Assembly: GCA_963696675.1 (NCBI GenBank)
Contig: CAVOLM010000021.1
Span: 62,001-126,000, forward strand
Length of the DNA: 64,000 bases
Direction: 5' to 3'
From: DATBVX01 sp963696675
GTDB lineage: Bacteria > Pseudomonadota > Gammaproteobacteria > Steroidobacterales > Steroidobacteraceae
In this document: one piece after another, positions 44,717 through 55,512 of the stretch
Layout: every line of letters begins with the position of its first letter
How positions within the stretch are numbered: position 1 is the first letter of the stretch
Made by a program: the position numbers and the translations under genes
The notes under the pieces: model-generated
Databases searched by the model: none
Seen by the model: the letters and a program-made list of their open reading frames with translations, nothing else
Told to the model about the DNA's origin: nothing

Positions 44717-46443
44717 GAATGTCGGGATCACAACGCACGGCGCCGGCGAACCCGCTGGCCATGCGACTGTATTTCATCCTGGCGCTGCTGATTCTCGCGG
44801 CTGTCGCTCTCGCCGCACGCGCTGTGGATCTGCAGCTCATGGATCATGGCTTTCTGACCGAGCAGGGCGATGCGCGCTACTCGCGCGTCGCGGAAATCAC
44901 CGCGCACCGGGGCACGATTACCGATCGCTACGGTGAGCCTCTCGCAGTCAGCACGCCGGTCGACTCGGTGTGGGTGAACCCCCAGGAACTGACTCAGTCC
45001 GCAGATCAATTGCCACGCCTGGCCCGCGCGCTCAAGCGCGATCCGCAAACCCTGGCACGTCACGTCACTAGCAACCTCGACCGGGAATTCCTCTATCTCG
45101 CGCGGCACCTGGAGCCCGAGCAGGCTGCGCGCATCAAGGCGCTCGGCATTCCGGGCGTCTACACGCTGCGCGAATACCGTCGCTACTACCCGGCGAGCGA
45201 AGTAACCGGACACCTGCTCGGCTTCACGAGCATCGACGACGCCGGCCAGGAGGGACTCGAGCTCGCCTATGACCACTGGCTTGCTGGCGAGGATGGCGCC
45301 AAGCGCGTCATCCAGGATCGATACGGACGCGTGGTCGAAGATGTCGAGAGCATTCGTGCGGCACGCCCAGGCAAAGACCTGGTGCTCAGCCTCGACCTGC
45401 GGATTCAGTACCTCGCTTATCGCGAGCTCAAGCGCGCCCTGATCGAGAATCAGGCTCGCGCCGGTTCTCTCGTGGTGCTCGACATCGCGAGCGGCGAAGT
45501 GCTGGCGATGGTCAATCAACCCGCTTTCAATCCCAACGATCGTGAGCAGCTGGCAGTCGGTCGCTATCGCAATCGCGCGGCGACCGACATTTTTGAGCCG
45601 GGTTCCAGCATCAAGCCGTTCGTCATGGCGGCGGCGCTCGCATCGGGGCGTCTGCACGACGATAGCGTCATCAACACCGCGCCGGGATTCGTGAAGGTCG
45701 GCATCAAGGTCATCGAGGACAAGCACAACCTCGGCAGCATCAACCTCGCCACGATCCTGGCGAAATCGAGCAACGTGGGCATGGCGAAGATCGCCCTGCA
45801 GCTCGAGCCGCAGCAGATCTGGAACACGCTCGATGCGCTCGGTTTCGGCCAGGTGAGCACGAGCGGATTCCCGGGCGAATCCGCGGGCCTGCTCACGAAC
45901 TATAACCACTGGCGGCCGATCGGCATCGCCACGCTGGCGTACGGCTACGGCTTGTCCGTGACCCCGCTGCAGCTCGCGCACGCGTACGCGACGCTCGGGA
46001 GTGGCGGTATTGCGCGCCCACTGACCTTCCTGCGCATCGATCAGCCGCCCGGCGGGGAGCGCGTGCTCGATGAGCACGTGGCTCGCTCGCTGGTGCACAT
46101 GCTGGAGTCGGTGATCACACCCGAAGGCACCGGCATGCAGGCAGCGCTCGCCGGTTACCGGGTCGCAGGCAAGACCGGCACGGCCTGGAAAGCGACCGCG
46201 GGTGGCTATTCGACGGACAAGTACATGTCGGTCTTTGCCGGCGTCGTGCCGGCGAGCGCACCGCGCCTCGCCGCAGTGGTGGTGATCGATGAGCCGGGCG
46301 GCACCAAGTACTACGGCGGCGATGTGGCTGCACCGGTTTTTGCGGGCGTCCTGTCGGGCGCCCTGCGCCTGATGGCCATCGCACCTGATGATCTGCCGCC
46401 GGCGACGTCGACGACCTTTGCACGCGCGGAGGTAGAGCCATGA
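44713..46443 (+). CDS. ftsI: Septal peptidoglycan transpeptidase FtsI (PBP3)
   Basis: Cross-links septal peptidoglycan with FtsW. 576 aa. Membrane helix RLYFILALLILAAVALAARA, dimerisation/pedestal part (EITAHRGTITDRYGEPLAVS), transpeptidase motifs SxxK in FEPGSSIKPFVMAAALASGR, SxN in LAKSSNVGMAKIALQL and KTG in GYRVAGKTGTAWKATAGG. ATGA overlaps at both ends. Confidence 0.97.
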   Translation: MRMSGSQRTAPANPLAMRLYFILALLILAAVALAARAVDLQLMDHGFLTEQGDARYSRVAEITAHRGTITDRYGEPLAVSTPVDSVWVNPQELTQSADQLPRLARALKRDPQTLARHVTSNLDREFLYLARHLEPEQAARIKALGIPGVYTLREYRRYYPASEVTGHLLGFTSIDDAGQEGLELAYDHWLAGEDGAKRVIQDRYGRVVEDVESIRAARPGKDLVLSLDLRIQYLAYRELKRALIENQARAGSLVVLDIASGEVLAMVNQPAFNPNDREQLAVGRYRNRAATDIFEPGSSIKPFVMAAALASGRLHDDSVINTAPGFVKVGIKVIEDKHNLGSINLATILAKSSNVGMAKIALQLEPQQIWNTLDALGFGQVSTSGFPGESAGLLTNYNHWRPIGIATLAYGYGLSVTPLQLAHAYATLGSGGIARPLTFLRIDQPPGGERVLDEHVARSLVHMLESVITPEGTGMQAALAGYRVAGKTGTAWKATAGGYSTDKYMSVFAGVVPASAPRLAAVVVIDEPGGTKYYGGDVAAPVFAGVLSGALRLMAIAPDDLPPATSTTFARAEVEP

Positions 46444-47957
46444 TGGCTCAGGATCTGGAGGCACAGCGGATGACGCCCCTGTCACGCCTGCTCACAGGCA
46501 TCGTCGAAGTGCCGCGCGATGTCGAGGTCACCGATATCACGCTCGACAGCCGCACGGCGAGCCGCGGTGGTTTGTTCCTGGCCGTGCGCGGCCTCAGGAG
46601 TCACGGCCTCGAGTATCTCGATCGTGCGCTGGCCGCCGGGGTCAATGCGCTCGCATGGGAACCCACGCCGGGAGTCGTGGCGCCAGCGGTGCCTACGTCG
46701 GTCGTAACGCTTGCGGTGCCCGACCTTGGTCGGCACCTCGGTCGCATCGCGGATCGATTCTTCGAGGCGCCATCGGCGCAGCTGCGCATTGCCGGCGTCA
46801 CCGGAACGAATGGCAAGACCACCAGCTGCTGGATCCTCGCCCAGGCACTGGATGAGCTGGGATTGCGAGCGGGCTATTCGGGCACGCTCGGATTCGGCCC
46901 GGTCACTGCACTCAAGCCCTCCACGCACACCACGCCTGACTGCATCAGCGTGCACCGGCAGTTGTCGGACCTGCACGCAATGGGGTTGCGCTTTCTTGGC
47001 ATGGAAGTTTCATCGCACGCGCTCGCCCAGGATCGTGTCGATGCGGTGCGCTTCGATACCGCGGTATTTACCAACCTGACGCGCGACCATCTCGACTTCC
47101 ATCGCACCATGGACGCGTACGCGCTCGCCAAGGCGCAACTATTCGCGTTTCCGACGCTCGAGCATCGAGTCATCAACATGGGCGATGCCATGGGTCGTCG
47201 CATCGCACAGAGCCTGCCGTCCGCACAGCTCGTGACGGCGTTCTGGTGTGGCGTCGGCGAATACCGTGAGGCCTGCGATTCGTACGTGCAGGCGCGCTCC
47301 GTGCGTGCCGGGAGCGCGGGACTGGAAATCGAGTTCGATTCGAGCTGGGGGAGCGGCGTGCTGCGTTCGCGGCTGATCGGCGAATTCAACGCTGAGAATC
47401 TCATCGCCATGCTCGCCGTGCTGCTGCTTTGGGAGGTTCCGTTGGCCGAAGCTGTGCGTGCCCTCGAGGCGAGCACTGCGCCGGCCGGGCGCATGGAGAC
47501 TTTTCGCGGCGCCGCAGGCCGGCCGGTTGCCGTAGTCGATTACGCTCATTCTCCCGATTCGCTCGGCAAGGCCCTGCGGGCGGCGCGCAAGCATTGCCGC
47601 GGACGCCTGTGGTGCGTGTTCGGTTGCGGCGGAGATCGCGACCCCGGCAAGCGCCCGATGATGGGTGCGATTGCGGCACAGCTCGCCGATGAAATCGTGC
47701 TTACCGACGACAACCCGCGGACCGAGGATCCCGCGCGCATCATCGAGCAGATCGCGAGCGGCATCGACACTGAGGTTCCGGTGCGGACCATTCCCGAGCG
47801 CGCTCGCGCCATCGCTACGGCTCTGACCGAGGCGGGTGCGGCGGACATCGTGTTGATCGCGGGCAAGGGGCATGAGGAGCAGCAGATCTACGGCACCGTC
47901 GCGCACCCTTTCAGCGATCGCAGCGAAGTGGCGCGAATCCTGGGAGAGCGCGAGTGA
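46440..47957 (+). CDS. murE: UDP-MurNAc-tripeptide ligase MurE
   Basis: Adds meso-diaminopimelate to UDP-MurNAc-L-Ala-D-Glu. 505 aa. VTDITLDSRTASRGGLFLAV, P-loop IAGVTGTNGKTTSCWILAQA, MEVSSHALAQDRVDAVRFD, FTNLTRDHLDFHRTMDAYAL, FGCGGDRDPGKRPMMGAIAA and the DAP-selective loop TDDNPRTEDPARII (DNPR, typical of meso-DAP enzymes). ATGA overlap with ftsI, GTGA with murF. Confidence 0.97.
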   Translation: MMAQDLEAQRMTPLSRLLTGIVEVPRDVEVTDITLDSRTASRGGLFLAVRGLRSHGLEYLDRALAAGVNALAWEPTPGVVAPAVPTSVVTLAVPDLGRHLGRIADRFFEAPSAQLRIAGVTGTNGKTTSCWILAQALDELGLRAGYSGTLGFGPVTALKPSTHTTPDCISVHRQLSDLHAMGLRFLGMEVSSHALAQDRVDAVRFDTAVFTNLTRDHLDFHRTMDAYALAKAQLFAFPTLEHRVINMGDAMGRRIAQSLPSAQLVTAFWCGVGEYREACDSYVQARSVRAGSAGLEIEFDSSWGSGVLRSRLIGEFNAENLIAMLAVLLLWEVPLAEAVRALEASTAPAGRMETFRGAAGRPVAVVDYAHSPDSLGKALRAARKHCRGRLWCVFGCGGDRDPGKRPMMGAIAAQLADEIVLTDDNPRTEDPARIIEQIASGIDTEVPVRTIPERARAIATALTEAGAADIVLIAGKGHEEQQIYGTVAHPFSDRSEVARILGERE

Positions 47958-49328
47958 ACCGTACACTCGCTGCCGCTGCCGCAGCCTGCGGGGGACATCT
48001 GCAGGGCGAGGATCGCGCTTTTGCCGCCGTCTCGAGCGATACGCGCACCATCTCTGGCGGTGACCTGTTCGTAGCGCTGCAAGGTCCGCGCTTCGACGGT
48101 CACGATTTCCTCGATGCCTGCCAGCGTGCGGGCGCCGCGGGCGCTATCGTGTCGCGTCCGCTCGCGATCCAGCTCTCCCAGATCATCGTCAAGGACACGC
48201 TCCTCGCTCTTACGATGCTGGCGCGTGTCTGGCGTAGCCAGTTCACTTTGCCCCTGGTGGGTGTTGCCGGCAGCAACGGCAAGACCACGGTCAAGGAAAT
48301 GGCGGCCTCGATCCTCGGCCGCTCGGGCCCGTGCCTGGCGACTCGCGGCAATCTCAACAATCACATCGGTGTGCCCCTGACCCTGATGCGGCTCGAAGCC
48401 ACGCATCGCACGGCAGTGATCGAAATGGGCGCGAATCGCGCGGGCGACGTGAGCGCGCTGGCGCTGATCGCACGGCCCACCGTCGGGCTCATCACCAATG
48501 CTGGTGCGGAACATCTCGAGGGCTTCGGCAGCCTGGAAGGTGCGGCACGCGCGGAGGGCGAGATAGCTCTCGTCTCTCGATCAGGCCGCGACCGCGGTGA
48601 TCAATGCCGATGACGCGTATGCGCCCCTGTGGCGTCGCATGTCCACGGCCGGTCGCACCATCACTTTCGGCCTGTGGCCCAAGGCCGATTTTCACGCGAC
48701 CGATATCACGCAAGTGCTGGACGCTGACGGTTCCTCGCTCAGTTTCACCTTGCACACGGCGGCAGGCCAAGTGCCGGTGCGCCTCGGCCTCGCGGGCCGG
48801 CACAACGTGGTCAACGCGCTCGCCGCCGCAGCTGCCGCAAGCGCCGCGGGAGCGAGCCTCGAAGCCATCGTCTCGGGACTCGTTACGGTTCGCGCCGTGA
48901 AAGGCCGGCTGCAGCGAATTGCCGCCGCCAATGGCTGCTGGCTGATCGACGACACCTACAACGCCAATCCAAGTTCGGTGCGCGTGGCGCTCGAACTGCT
49001 GCGTGAACTCGATGCGCCGCGCTGGCTGGTGCTCGCCGACATGGCGGAACTCGGCGAGTACGCCGAGCGCAGTCACAGCGAGGTCGGCACCCTGGCGCGC
49101 GAAGCGGGTGTTTCACGCCTGTTTGCGGCCGGCCCGCTGAGCGCGCACGCGGCGGAAGCGTTCGGCCGCGGCGCCGAATGGTTCCCGGATGTCGAGGCGC
49201 TGATTCGTCGCCTCACAGCGGAAATCCAGCCGAACGTAACGATTCTCATCAAGGGCTCACGCATGAACCGGCTCGAACGCGTCGTCGAAGCGCTCACCTC
49301 CATTGGCACGGCTGCGCGGGCCGGCTGA
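47954..49328 (+). CDS. murF: UDP-MurNAc-pentapeptide synthetase MurF (frameshifted)
   Basis: Adds D-Ala-D-Ala to complete the UDP-MurNAc-pentapeptide. GTG start. AVSSDTRTISGGDLFVALQG, LVGVAGSNGKTTVKEMAASI, RGNLNNHIGVPLTLMRL, AVIEMGANRAGDVSALALIA, then after the shift VINADDAYAPLWRRM and IDDTYNANPSSVRVALELL. An extra T at 48575 after Val GTC; corrected length is 457 aa. Stop at 49328, mraY follows after 13 bp. Confidence 0.95.
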
Positions 49329-49341
49329 GGAAGACAAGCGA

Positions 49342-50424
49342 ATGCTCTTGCTGCTGGCGGAATACCTGACGCGTTTTCACTCCGGGTTCAATGTCTTCAG
49401 CTACCTCACGCTGCGGGCGATCCTGGCGGTGATCACGGCGCTTGCCATCGCCCTGCTCGTCGGTCCGGGACTCATCGAGCGCCTGACGCACCACCAGATC
49501 GGTCAGCGCGTGCGCGATGACGGTCCGCAGTCGCATCTGCCAAAAGCGGGCACGCCCACCATGGGCGGCACGCTCATCCTGGTGGCGATTGCAGTGAGCA
49601 CGCTGCTGTGGGCCGACCCGCGCAACCACTACGTCTGGATCGCCCTCGGGGTGACGATGGCCTTCGGCCTGATCGGGTTCTATGACGACTACCTGAAACT
49701 GATCGTCGGCAATTCCAAGGGTCTCGCCGCGCGCTACAAGTACTTCTGGCAGTCGTTCGCCGGGCTCGCCGCGGCGATCGCGCTCTATCTCCTGGCACAC
49801 AGCCCGGCAGAGACCTCGCTCTATGTGCCGTTCTTCAAGCACGTCGCGCTACCGCTCGGCGTCGGTTACATCGTGCTCACGTATTTCGTCATCGTGGGCA
49901 CCAGCAACGCGGTGAATCTCACCGACGGTCTCGACGGTCTCGCGATCATGCCGGCAGCGATGGTCGCCGGCGCGCTCGGCATCTTCGCGTACGCGACCGG
50001 CAACAGCGTGTTCGCGGGCTATCTCGGGATTCCCTACATCGCGGGCGTCGGGGAGTTGCTCATCTTCTGCTCGACGATCGTCGGCGCCGGCCTCGGGTTC
50101 CTCTGGTTCAACGCGTATCCCGCGCAGGTGTTCATGGGCGATATCGGAGCACTTGCCCTGGGTGCGGCGCTCGGCGTCACCGCGACCATCGTCAGGCAGG
50201 AGATCGTGCTCATCATCATGGGCGGGCTCTTCGTGCTCGAGACCGTGTCGGTGATCCTGCAGGTCGCCTCCTACAAGCTCACCGGCAAGCGCATCTTTCG
50301 CATGGCGCCGATCCATCACCATTTCGAGCTCAAGGGCTGGGCGGAACCGAAGGTGATCGTGCGCTTCTGGATCATCAGCCTGATCCTCGTGCTCGCTGGG
50401 CTCGGGACCTTGAAGCTGCGATGA
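49342..50424 (+). CDS. mraY: Phospho-MurNAc-pentapeptide translocase MraY
   Basis: Membrane enzyme forming lipid I on undecaprenyl phosphate. 360 aa with about ten helices. Conserved PTMGGTLILVAIAVSTLLW, IGFYDDYLKLIVGNSKGLAA (catalytic DDxxK), NAVNLTDGLDGLAIMPAAMV, YPAQVFMGDIGALALGAALG, and MAPIHHHFELKGWAEPKVIV. ATG at 49342 chosen over upstream frames. No frameshift, unlike its neighbours. Confidence 0.97.
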   Translation: MLLLLAEYLTRFHSGFNVFSYLTLRAILAVITALAIALLVGPGLIERLTHHQIGQRVRDDGPQSHLPKAGTPTMGGTLILVAIAVSTLLWADPRNHYVWIALGVTMAFGLIGFYDDYLKLIVGNSKGLAARYKYFWQSFAGLAAAIALYLLAHSPAETSLYVPFFKHVALPLGVGYIVLTYFVIVGTSNAVNLTDGLDGLAIMPAAMVAGALGIFAYATGNSVFAGYLGIPYIAGVGELLIFCSTIVGAGLGFLWFNAYPAQVFMGDIGALALGAALGVTATIVRQEIVLIIMGGLFVLETVSVILQVASYKLTGKRIFRMAPIHHHFELKGWAEPKVIVRFWIISLILVLAGLGTLKLR

Positions 50425-51794
50425 ACGCCGCCGTGCGCAAGAAGCCCGCCACCGGTGCCCAGCCGCGCGCCCGCCGCACCGTGATCGTGGGTCTTGGGCG
50501 CACCGGGCTTGCGTGTGCTCGCTATCTCAGTCTCCACGGGGCACGTGTCGCGATCACCGACAGTCGCGTCGAGCCACCCGAGCTCAAAAATCTCGGCGAG
50601 CTCGCGGCGCATCTCGACATCCGGTTGGGTGGATTCGATGCCAGGCTTCTCGAAGACGCTGCACAGGTCGTCGTCTCACCGGGCGTCTCGCTGTCCGAGC
50701 CCTTTCTGCGCGAGGCGCTCACGCGCGGGATCGAAGTGGTCGGCGACATCGAGCTCTTTGCGCGGGCCGTGCGCGCGCCGGTACTCGCAATCACCGGCAC
50801 GAACGGCAAGAGCACCGTCACTACGCTGCTGGCGCTGATGGTCGAGGCCTCGGGCCGCAGCGTCCGTGCCGGCGGAAATCTCGGCGAGCCGGCGCTCAGT
50901 CTCCTCGAAGGGCCAGTGCCCGACTTCTACGTTCTGGAGCTGTCGAGCTTCCAGCTGGAGACCACGGAGTCACTTTCCTTGCAGGCCGCGGCGGTACTCA
51001 ACGTGTCGCCCGATCATCTCGATCGCTACGCGACACTCGCGGACTACGCCGCCGCGAAGGCGCGCATCTTCAGGAACTGCGAGCAGGCGATCGTCAATCT
51101 CGACGATCCGCTCGTTGCGGCCATGGTGCCTGCGGATCAGCGCCGGCTCGGCTTCAGCATCGTTCCCGGTCGCCAGGCCGAATTTGGCCTGTGGCGCGCC
51201 ACCAATGGCGAATTGTGGCTGGCGAGAGCAGGTGAGCCACGGCTCGCGTTGCGCGAGATGAAGCTCGCCGGCCTTCACAACGCCGCCAACGCACTTGCTG
51301 CCCTGGCGCTTGCGTCGGCCGCAGGCATCGAAGAGCGCGCGGCCTTTTCAGTGTTGCGCACCTTCGAAGGGCTGCCACATCGCATGCAATGGGTCGCCGA
51401 ACGCCGGGGCGTACGCTGGATCGACGACTCGAAGGGCACGAACGTCGGCGCGACGATAGCAGCCGTCAGCGGCATGACGGAGCCGCTGGTCCTGATCGCG
51501 GGCGGCGATGGCAAGGGACAGGATTTCAAGCCGCTGGCTGCTGCATTTCGCGGCAAAGTCCGCCACGTGATCCTGATCGGCCGCGACGCACCGTTGCTCG
51601 CGGGCGCACTGCAGGGCGTGTGCTCCACTGAAAGTGCCGCAACGCTGCCGGAGGCGGTGCAACTCGCCGCTCAGCGCGCCCAGGCTGGCGACACGGTGCT
51701 GCTCTCACCCGCGTGCGCAAGTCTCGACATGTTCCGCGACTATGCACAGCGCGGCGATGTCTTTGCGGCGGCGGTACGCGGGCTCGAGCCATGA
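50421..51794 (+). CDS. murD: UDP-MurNAc-L-alanine:D-glutamate ligase MurD
   Basis: Adds D-glutamate to UDP-MurNAc-L-Ala. 457 aa. VIVGLGRTGLACARYLSLHG, LAITGTNGKSTVTTLLALMV (P-loop), VLELSSFQLETTESLSLQAA, VLNVSPDHLDRYATLADYAA, FEGLPHRMQWVAERRGVRWI, DDSKGTNVGATIAAVSGM and LLSPACASLDMFRDYAQRGD. Overlaps mraY and ftsW by ATGA. Confidence 0.97.
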   Translation: MNAAVRKKPATGAQPRARRTVIVGLGRTGLACARYLSLHGARVAITDSRVEPPELKNLGELAAHLDIRLGGFDARLLEDAAQVVVSPGVSLSEPFLREALTRGIEVVGDIELFARAVRAPVLAITGTNGKSTVTTLLALMVEASGRSVRAGGNLGEPALSLLEGPVPDFYVLELSSFQLETTESLSLQAAAVLNVSPDHLDRYATLADYAAAKARIFRNCEQAIVNLDDPLVAAMVPADQRRLGFSIVPGRQAEFGLWRATNGELWLARAGEPRLALREMKLAGLHNAANALAALALASAAGIEERAAFSVLRTFEGLPHRMQWVAERRGVRWIDDSKGTNVGATIAAVSGMTEPLVLIAGGDGKGQDFKPLAAAFRGKVRHVILIGRDAPLLAGALQGVCSTESAATLPEAVQLAAQRAQAGDTVLLSPACASLDMFRDYAQRGDVFAAAVRGLEP

Positions 51795-52976
51795 ACGTCG
51801 CGGCACTGCAGTTCTCGCGTTCCATGGGTCGCACCGCACGTCTGACATTCGACCCGGTGCTCGTTTCGAGCGCGCTGGCGCTGCTCCTGCTCGGGCTCGT
51901 GATGGTGACTTCCGCCTCGATCTCGATCGCGGATCGCGAGCTCGGTTCGCCGTTCGCGTTCCTCGAACGCCAGTTGCTGTTCGCGAGCGTCGGCTGCTGC
52001 CTCGGCCTCGTGGCCGTCGCGCTACCGACGGAAGTCTGGGAACGCGTCAGCTTCGCATTGCTCCTCATCGGGCTCGCATTGCTGGTGCTGGTCCTGATCC
52101 CCGGTCTCGGCCATGCCGTCAATGGGAGCCGGCGCTGGCTGCGCATCGGCATGTTCAACTTCCAGGCCTCCGAGCTCGCGCGCCTGTTGATCCTGATCCA
52201 CATCTGCAGCTACGCGGTGCGCCGCCACGAAGAGCTGCGCTCCACGCTTGAAGGGTGTGCTGAAGCCGCTCGGCCTGTTGGCGCTGGCGGCGTTGCTGCT
52301 GTTGCTGGAGCCCGACTTCGGCGCAGCAGCCGTGCTCCTGATCACGGGCTTTGCGATTCTCTTCATCGCCGGAATCTCCTGGCGCCAGGTGCTCATCGTG
52401 CTGGGAATCGGCGGCCTGGCGCTCGGCGCGATCGCCGTGTCATCTGCATATCGCGTGCGCCGGCTGACCACGTTCCTCGACCCCTGGTCGGATCCGTTCA
52501 ACAGCGGCTTTCAGCTCACTCAATCGCTGATCGCGATCGGTCGCGGCGAGTGGTTCGGCGTGGGCCTGGGCGCAAGCGTGCAAAAGCTGTTCTACCTGCC
52601 GGAGGCGCACACCGACTTCGTGTTTGCCGTGCTGGCCGAGGAGCTGGGGTTGGCGGGCGTGCTGCTGGTGCTGGCGCTGTTCGTGCTGCTCGTCTGGCGC
52701 TGCTGCCAGATCGCGCGGCAGGCCGCGCAAGCGGGTCGCATGTTTCAGTGCTACCTCGCCGCGGCGTTCGGGATCTGGGTGGGCCTGCAGGCGTTCATCA
52801 ACATCGGCGTGAACATGGGCGTGCTGCCGACCAAGGGACTGACGCTGCCGCTCATGAGCTATGGACGCAGCAGCCTGCTCGTGACGCTGCTTTGGCTGGG
52901 CATCGTGCTGCGCATCCGTCACGAGTGCGCGGCCGCAGGGCGGCTCGCCGTGCCGCGCTCGGAACCGGCTCGATGA
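51791..52976 (+). CDS. ftsW: Septal peptidoglycan glycosyltransferase FtsW (frameshifted)
   Basis: SEDS-family polymerase working with FtsI. Ten predicted helices. LGLVMVTSASISIADRELGS, GSRRWLRIGMFNFQASELAR (catalytic-region Asp-less conserved loop), then GLLALAALLLLLEPDFGAAA, SDPFNSGFQLTQSLIAIGRG, AHTDFVFAVLAEELGLAGVL, NMGVLPTKGLTLPLMSYGRS. Extra C at 52249 after Thr ACG; corrected length is 394 aa. ATGA overlaps at both ends. Confidence 0.94.
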
Positions 52977-54062
52977 GCACAGCGGTATTGATCATGGCAG
53001 GCGGCACCGGTGGTCATGTCTTTCCAGCACTCGCAGTGGCGGAGTTGCTGCGCGAGCGCGAATGCCGCGTCGTCTGGGTCGGTACGCGTCGCGGCCTGGA
53101 AGCGCGCATCGTTCCGGCGAAGGGATTTGCGATCGAATGGCTGAGTGTGTCGGGTCTGCGAGGCAAGGGACTGCTGACCTGGCTGCTCGCGCCGGTTCAG
53201 CTCGCGATCGCACTCGCCCAGGCCTTCAGCATCGTCCGACGTCAGAAGCCGGCGGTGGTGCTCGGCGTCGGCGGGTTTGCTACGGGCCCTGGGGGCGTTG
53301 CGGCCTGGCTGCTCGGCCGGCCCCTGGTGATTCACGAGCAGAACGCTATCGCAGGCCTGACGAATCGCTGGCTGGCGCGCATTGCGCGACTGGTGCTCGA
53401 AGGCTTTCCCGGAAGCTTCCCGCCCGGCGTACGCACGCATTGCATCGGCAATCCCGTGCGTCGCGAAATCGCCGCGCTGCCGGCGCCCGAGTCGCGGTTC
53501 GCAGTGCGAAGCGGCGTCATGCGCCTGCTCATCATCGGCGGCAGTCTTGGCGCGCGTCGCCTCAACAGCAGCGTGCCGCGCGCGATTGCGCTCCTGCAGC
53601 GCCAGGGCCATCGCTTCGAAGTGTGGCATCAGGCCGGGGAACGCGGCATCGAGGAGGCGAGGGCTGAGTACTCCCTCGCCGGCGTCAGTGGGCGCGTCGA
53701 AGCGTTCATCGATGACATGGCGGGCGCCTATGGTTGGGCTGACCTCGTGATCTGTCGCGCCGGCGCGCTCACCGTCGCGGAACTCGCCGCGGCGGGCGTT
53801 GGCGCGCTGCTGGTGCCATTTCCTTTCGCGGTCGACGATCACCAGACACACAACGCGCGCTTTCTCACCGAGGCGGGCGCCGCCGTCTCTGATTTCTGAC
53901 CAGGACTTCGAGCCCGCGTTCGTTGCTGCGGAGCTCGCTCGTCTCGCGGGCGATCGCCTGCAGCTGCTCGACATGGCGCGGCGCGCGCGGACGCGGGCCA
54001 TGCCGCACGCCGCCGAATCGCTGACCCGTGCAGTACTCGATCTCGCCGGGCACGCGCCATGA
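52973..54062 (+). CDS. murG: Lipid II synthase MurG (frameshifted)
   Basis: Adds GlcNAc to lipid I at the inner face of the membrane (GT28). VLIMAGGTGGHVFPALAVAE, VVLGVGGFATGPGGVAAWLL, VIHEQNAIAGLTNRWLARIA, LLIIGGSLGARRLNSSVPRA, ICRAGALTVAELAAAGVGAL and PFPFAVDDHQTHNARFL. After AGAAV the frame is shifted by an extra T at 53888 (after Val GTC); the true tail LISDQDFEPAFVAAELARLA ends at 54062. Corrected length is 362 aa. Confidence 0.95.
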
Positions 54063-55512
54063 CGCCCCAGCATCGGCGCACCACCGACAACCGCATGCGC
54101 CGCATCCAGCGCATCCACTTTGTCGGCATCGGCGGCAGCGGCATGGGCGGCATCGCCGAAGTGCTCATCAATCTCGGCTACGACGTGCAGGGCTCGGACC
54201 TCAAGCCCAACGCCGTCACCGATCGTTTGCGCCAGCTCGGTGCTCACATCGTGTTCGGCCACGCTGCGGAGAACGTCGGCACAGCCGATGTCGTCGTGGT
54301 GTCGAGCGCGGTCCTCACCGAGAACCCGGAAGTGCAGGCGGCGCTGGCGCGGCGCCTGCCGGTCGTACAGCGCGCCGAAATGCTCGGCGAGCTGATGCGG
54401 TTTCGTTACGCCATCGCAGTAGGAGGCACCCATGGTAAGACGACGACTACGAGCCTGGTCGCCAGCGTTCTGGCCGAAGGCGGAGAAGATCCCACTTTCG
54501 TAATCGGAGGCCGACTCAAGAGCGCCGGGTCGAACGCGAGGCTCGGCGCCGGTCGCTACCTGGTGGCCGAGGCGGATGAGAGCGATGCCTCGTTCCTGCA
54601 TCTGCAACCCCTGATCGCGATCGTCACCAACATCGACAACGATCACCTCGCCACGCACGACGGTGATTTCGCGCGCCTGAAGCAGAGCTTCGTCGAGTTC
54701 CTGCACAACCTGCCGTTCTACGGGCTGGCAGTGCTCTGTGCCGACGATGAGAACGTGCGCGACATCCTGCCGCGCGTCAGCCGGCCGATCGTCACCTACG
54801 GCATCGAACAGCCAGCCGACGTGCGTGCGTTCAACATCGAGCGCCGCGAATTGCGCACCAGCTTTGAGGTCGCGCGGCCGGGTCACAGCACACCTCTGCG
54901 CGTGACTGTCAACCTTCCCGGCACGCACAACGTCCTCAACGCGCTGGCGGCAATTGCAGTGGGCACTGAGCTGGGCGTCGGCGATGAGGCCCTGGCGCGT
55001 GCGCTCGAGCACTTCCAGGGCATCGATCGGCGCCTGCAGCTCATCGGCGAGGTCGACGTCCCACAGCGGGCGCATCACGATCATCGACGACTACGGCCAT
55101 CACCCGACCGAAATCGCCGCGACGCTGGATGCCATCCGGCAGGGCTGGCCGGGCCGCCGCGTAGTGCTTGCCTTTCAGCCGCACCGCTATACGCGCACGC
55201 GCGACCTGCTCGATGACTTCGCGCGCGTGCTTTCGGGCATCGATGTGCTGCTCGTGACCGAGGTTTACGCCGCGGGCGAGGCGCCGATTGCAGGCGCCAA
55301 TGGGCGCGCGATCTGCAGGGCGGTGCGCTCACGCGGGCAGGTCGAGCCGATTTTCGTCGAGCATGTCGAAAGCCTGGCCAAGGCGCTGGCCGATGTACTG
55401 CGCGACGGCGATGTGCTCGTGACGATGGGCGCCGGGAACATCGGCGCGGTGGCCCACGAGCTGCCGAAACAGCTTGGCGCTCGCAGCCGGCGCGCGAGGC
55501 AAGCACAAGTGA
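54059..55512 (+). CDS. murC: UDP-MurNAc:L-alanine ligase MurC (two frameshifts)
   Basis: First amino-acid addition to UDP-MurNAc. IHFVGIGGSGMGGIAEVLIN, ALAVGGTHGKTTTTSL-like P-loop (IAVGGTHGKTTTTSLVASVL), AEADESDASFLHLQPLIAIV, NIDNDHLATHDGDFARLKQS, HNVLNALAAIAVGTELGV, IIDDYGHHPTEIAATLDAIR, AFQPHRYTRTRDLLDDFARV. Insertions at 55064 (C after Pro CCA) and 55479 (G after Gly GGC). With both removed it is 483 aa and stops at TGA 55510-55512, overlapping the murB GTG. Uncorrected, it appears fused to murB. Confidence 0.93.
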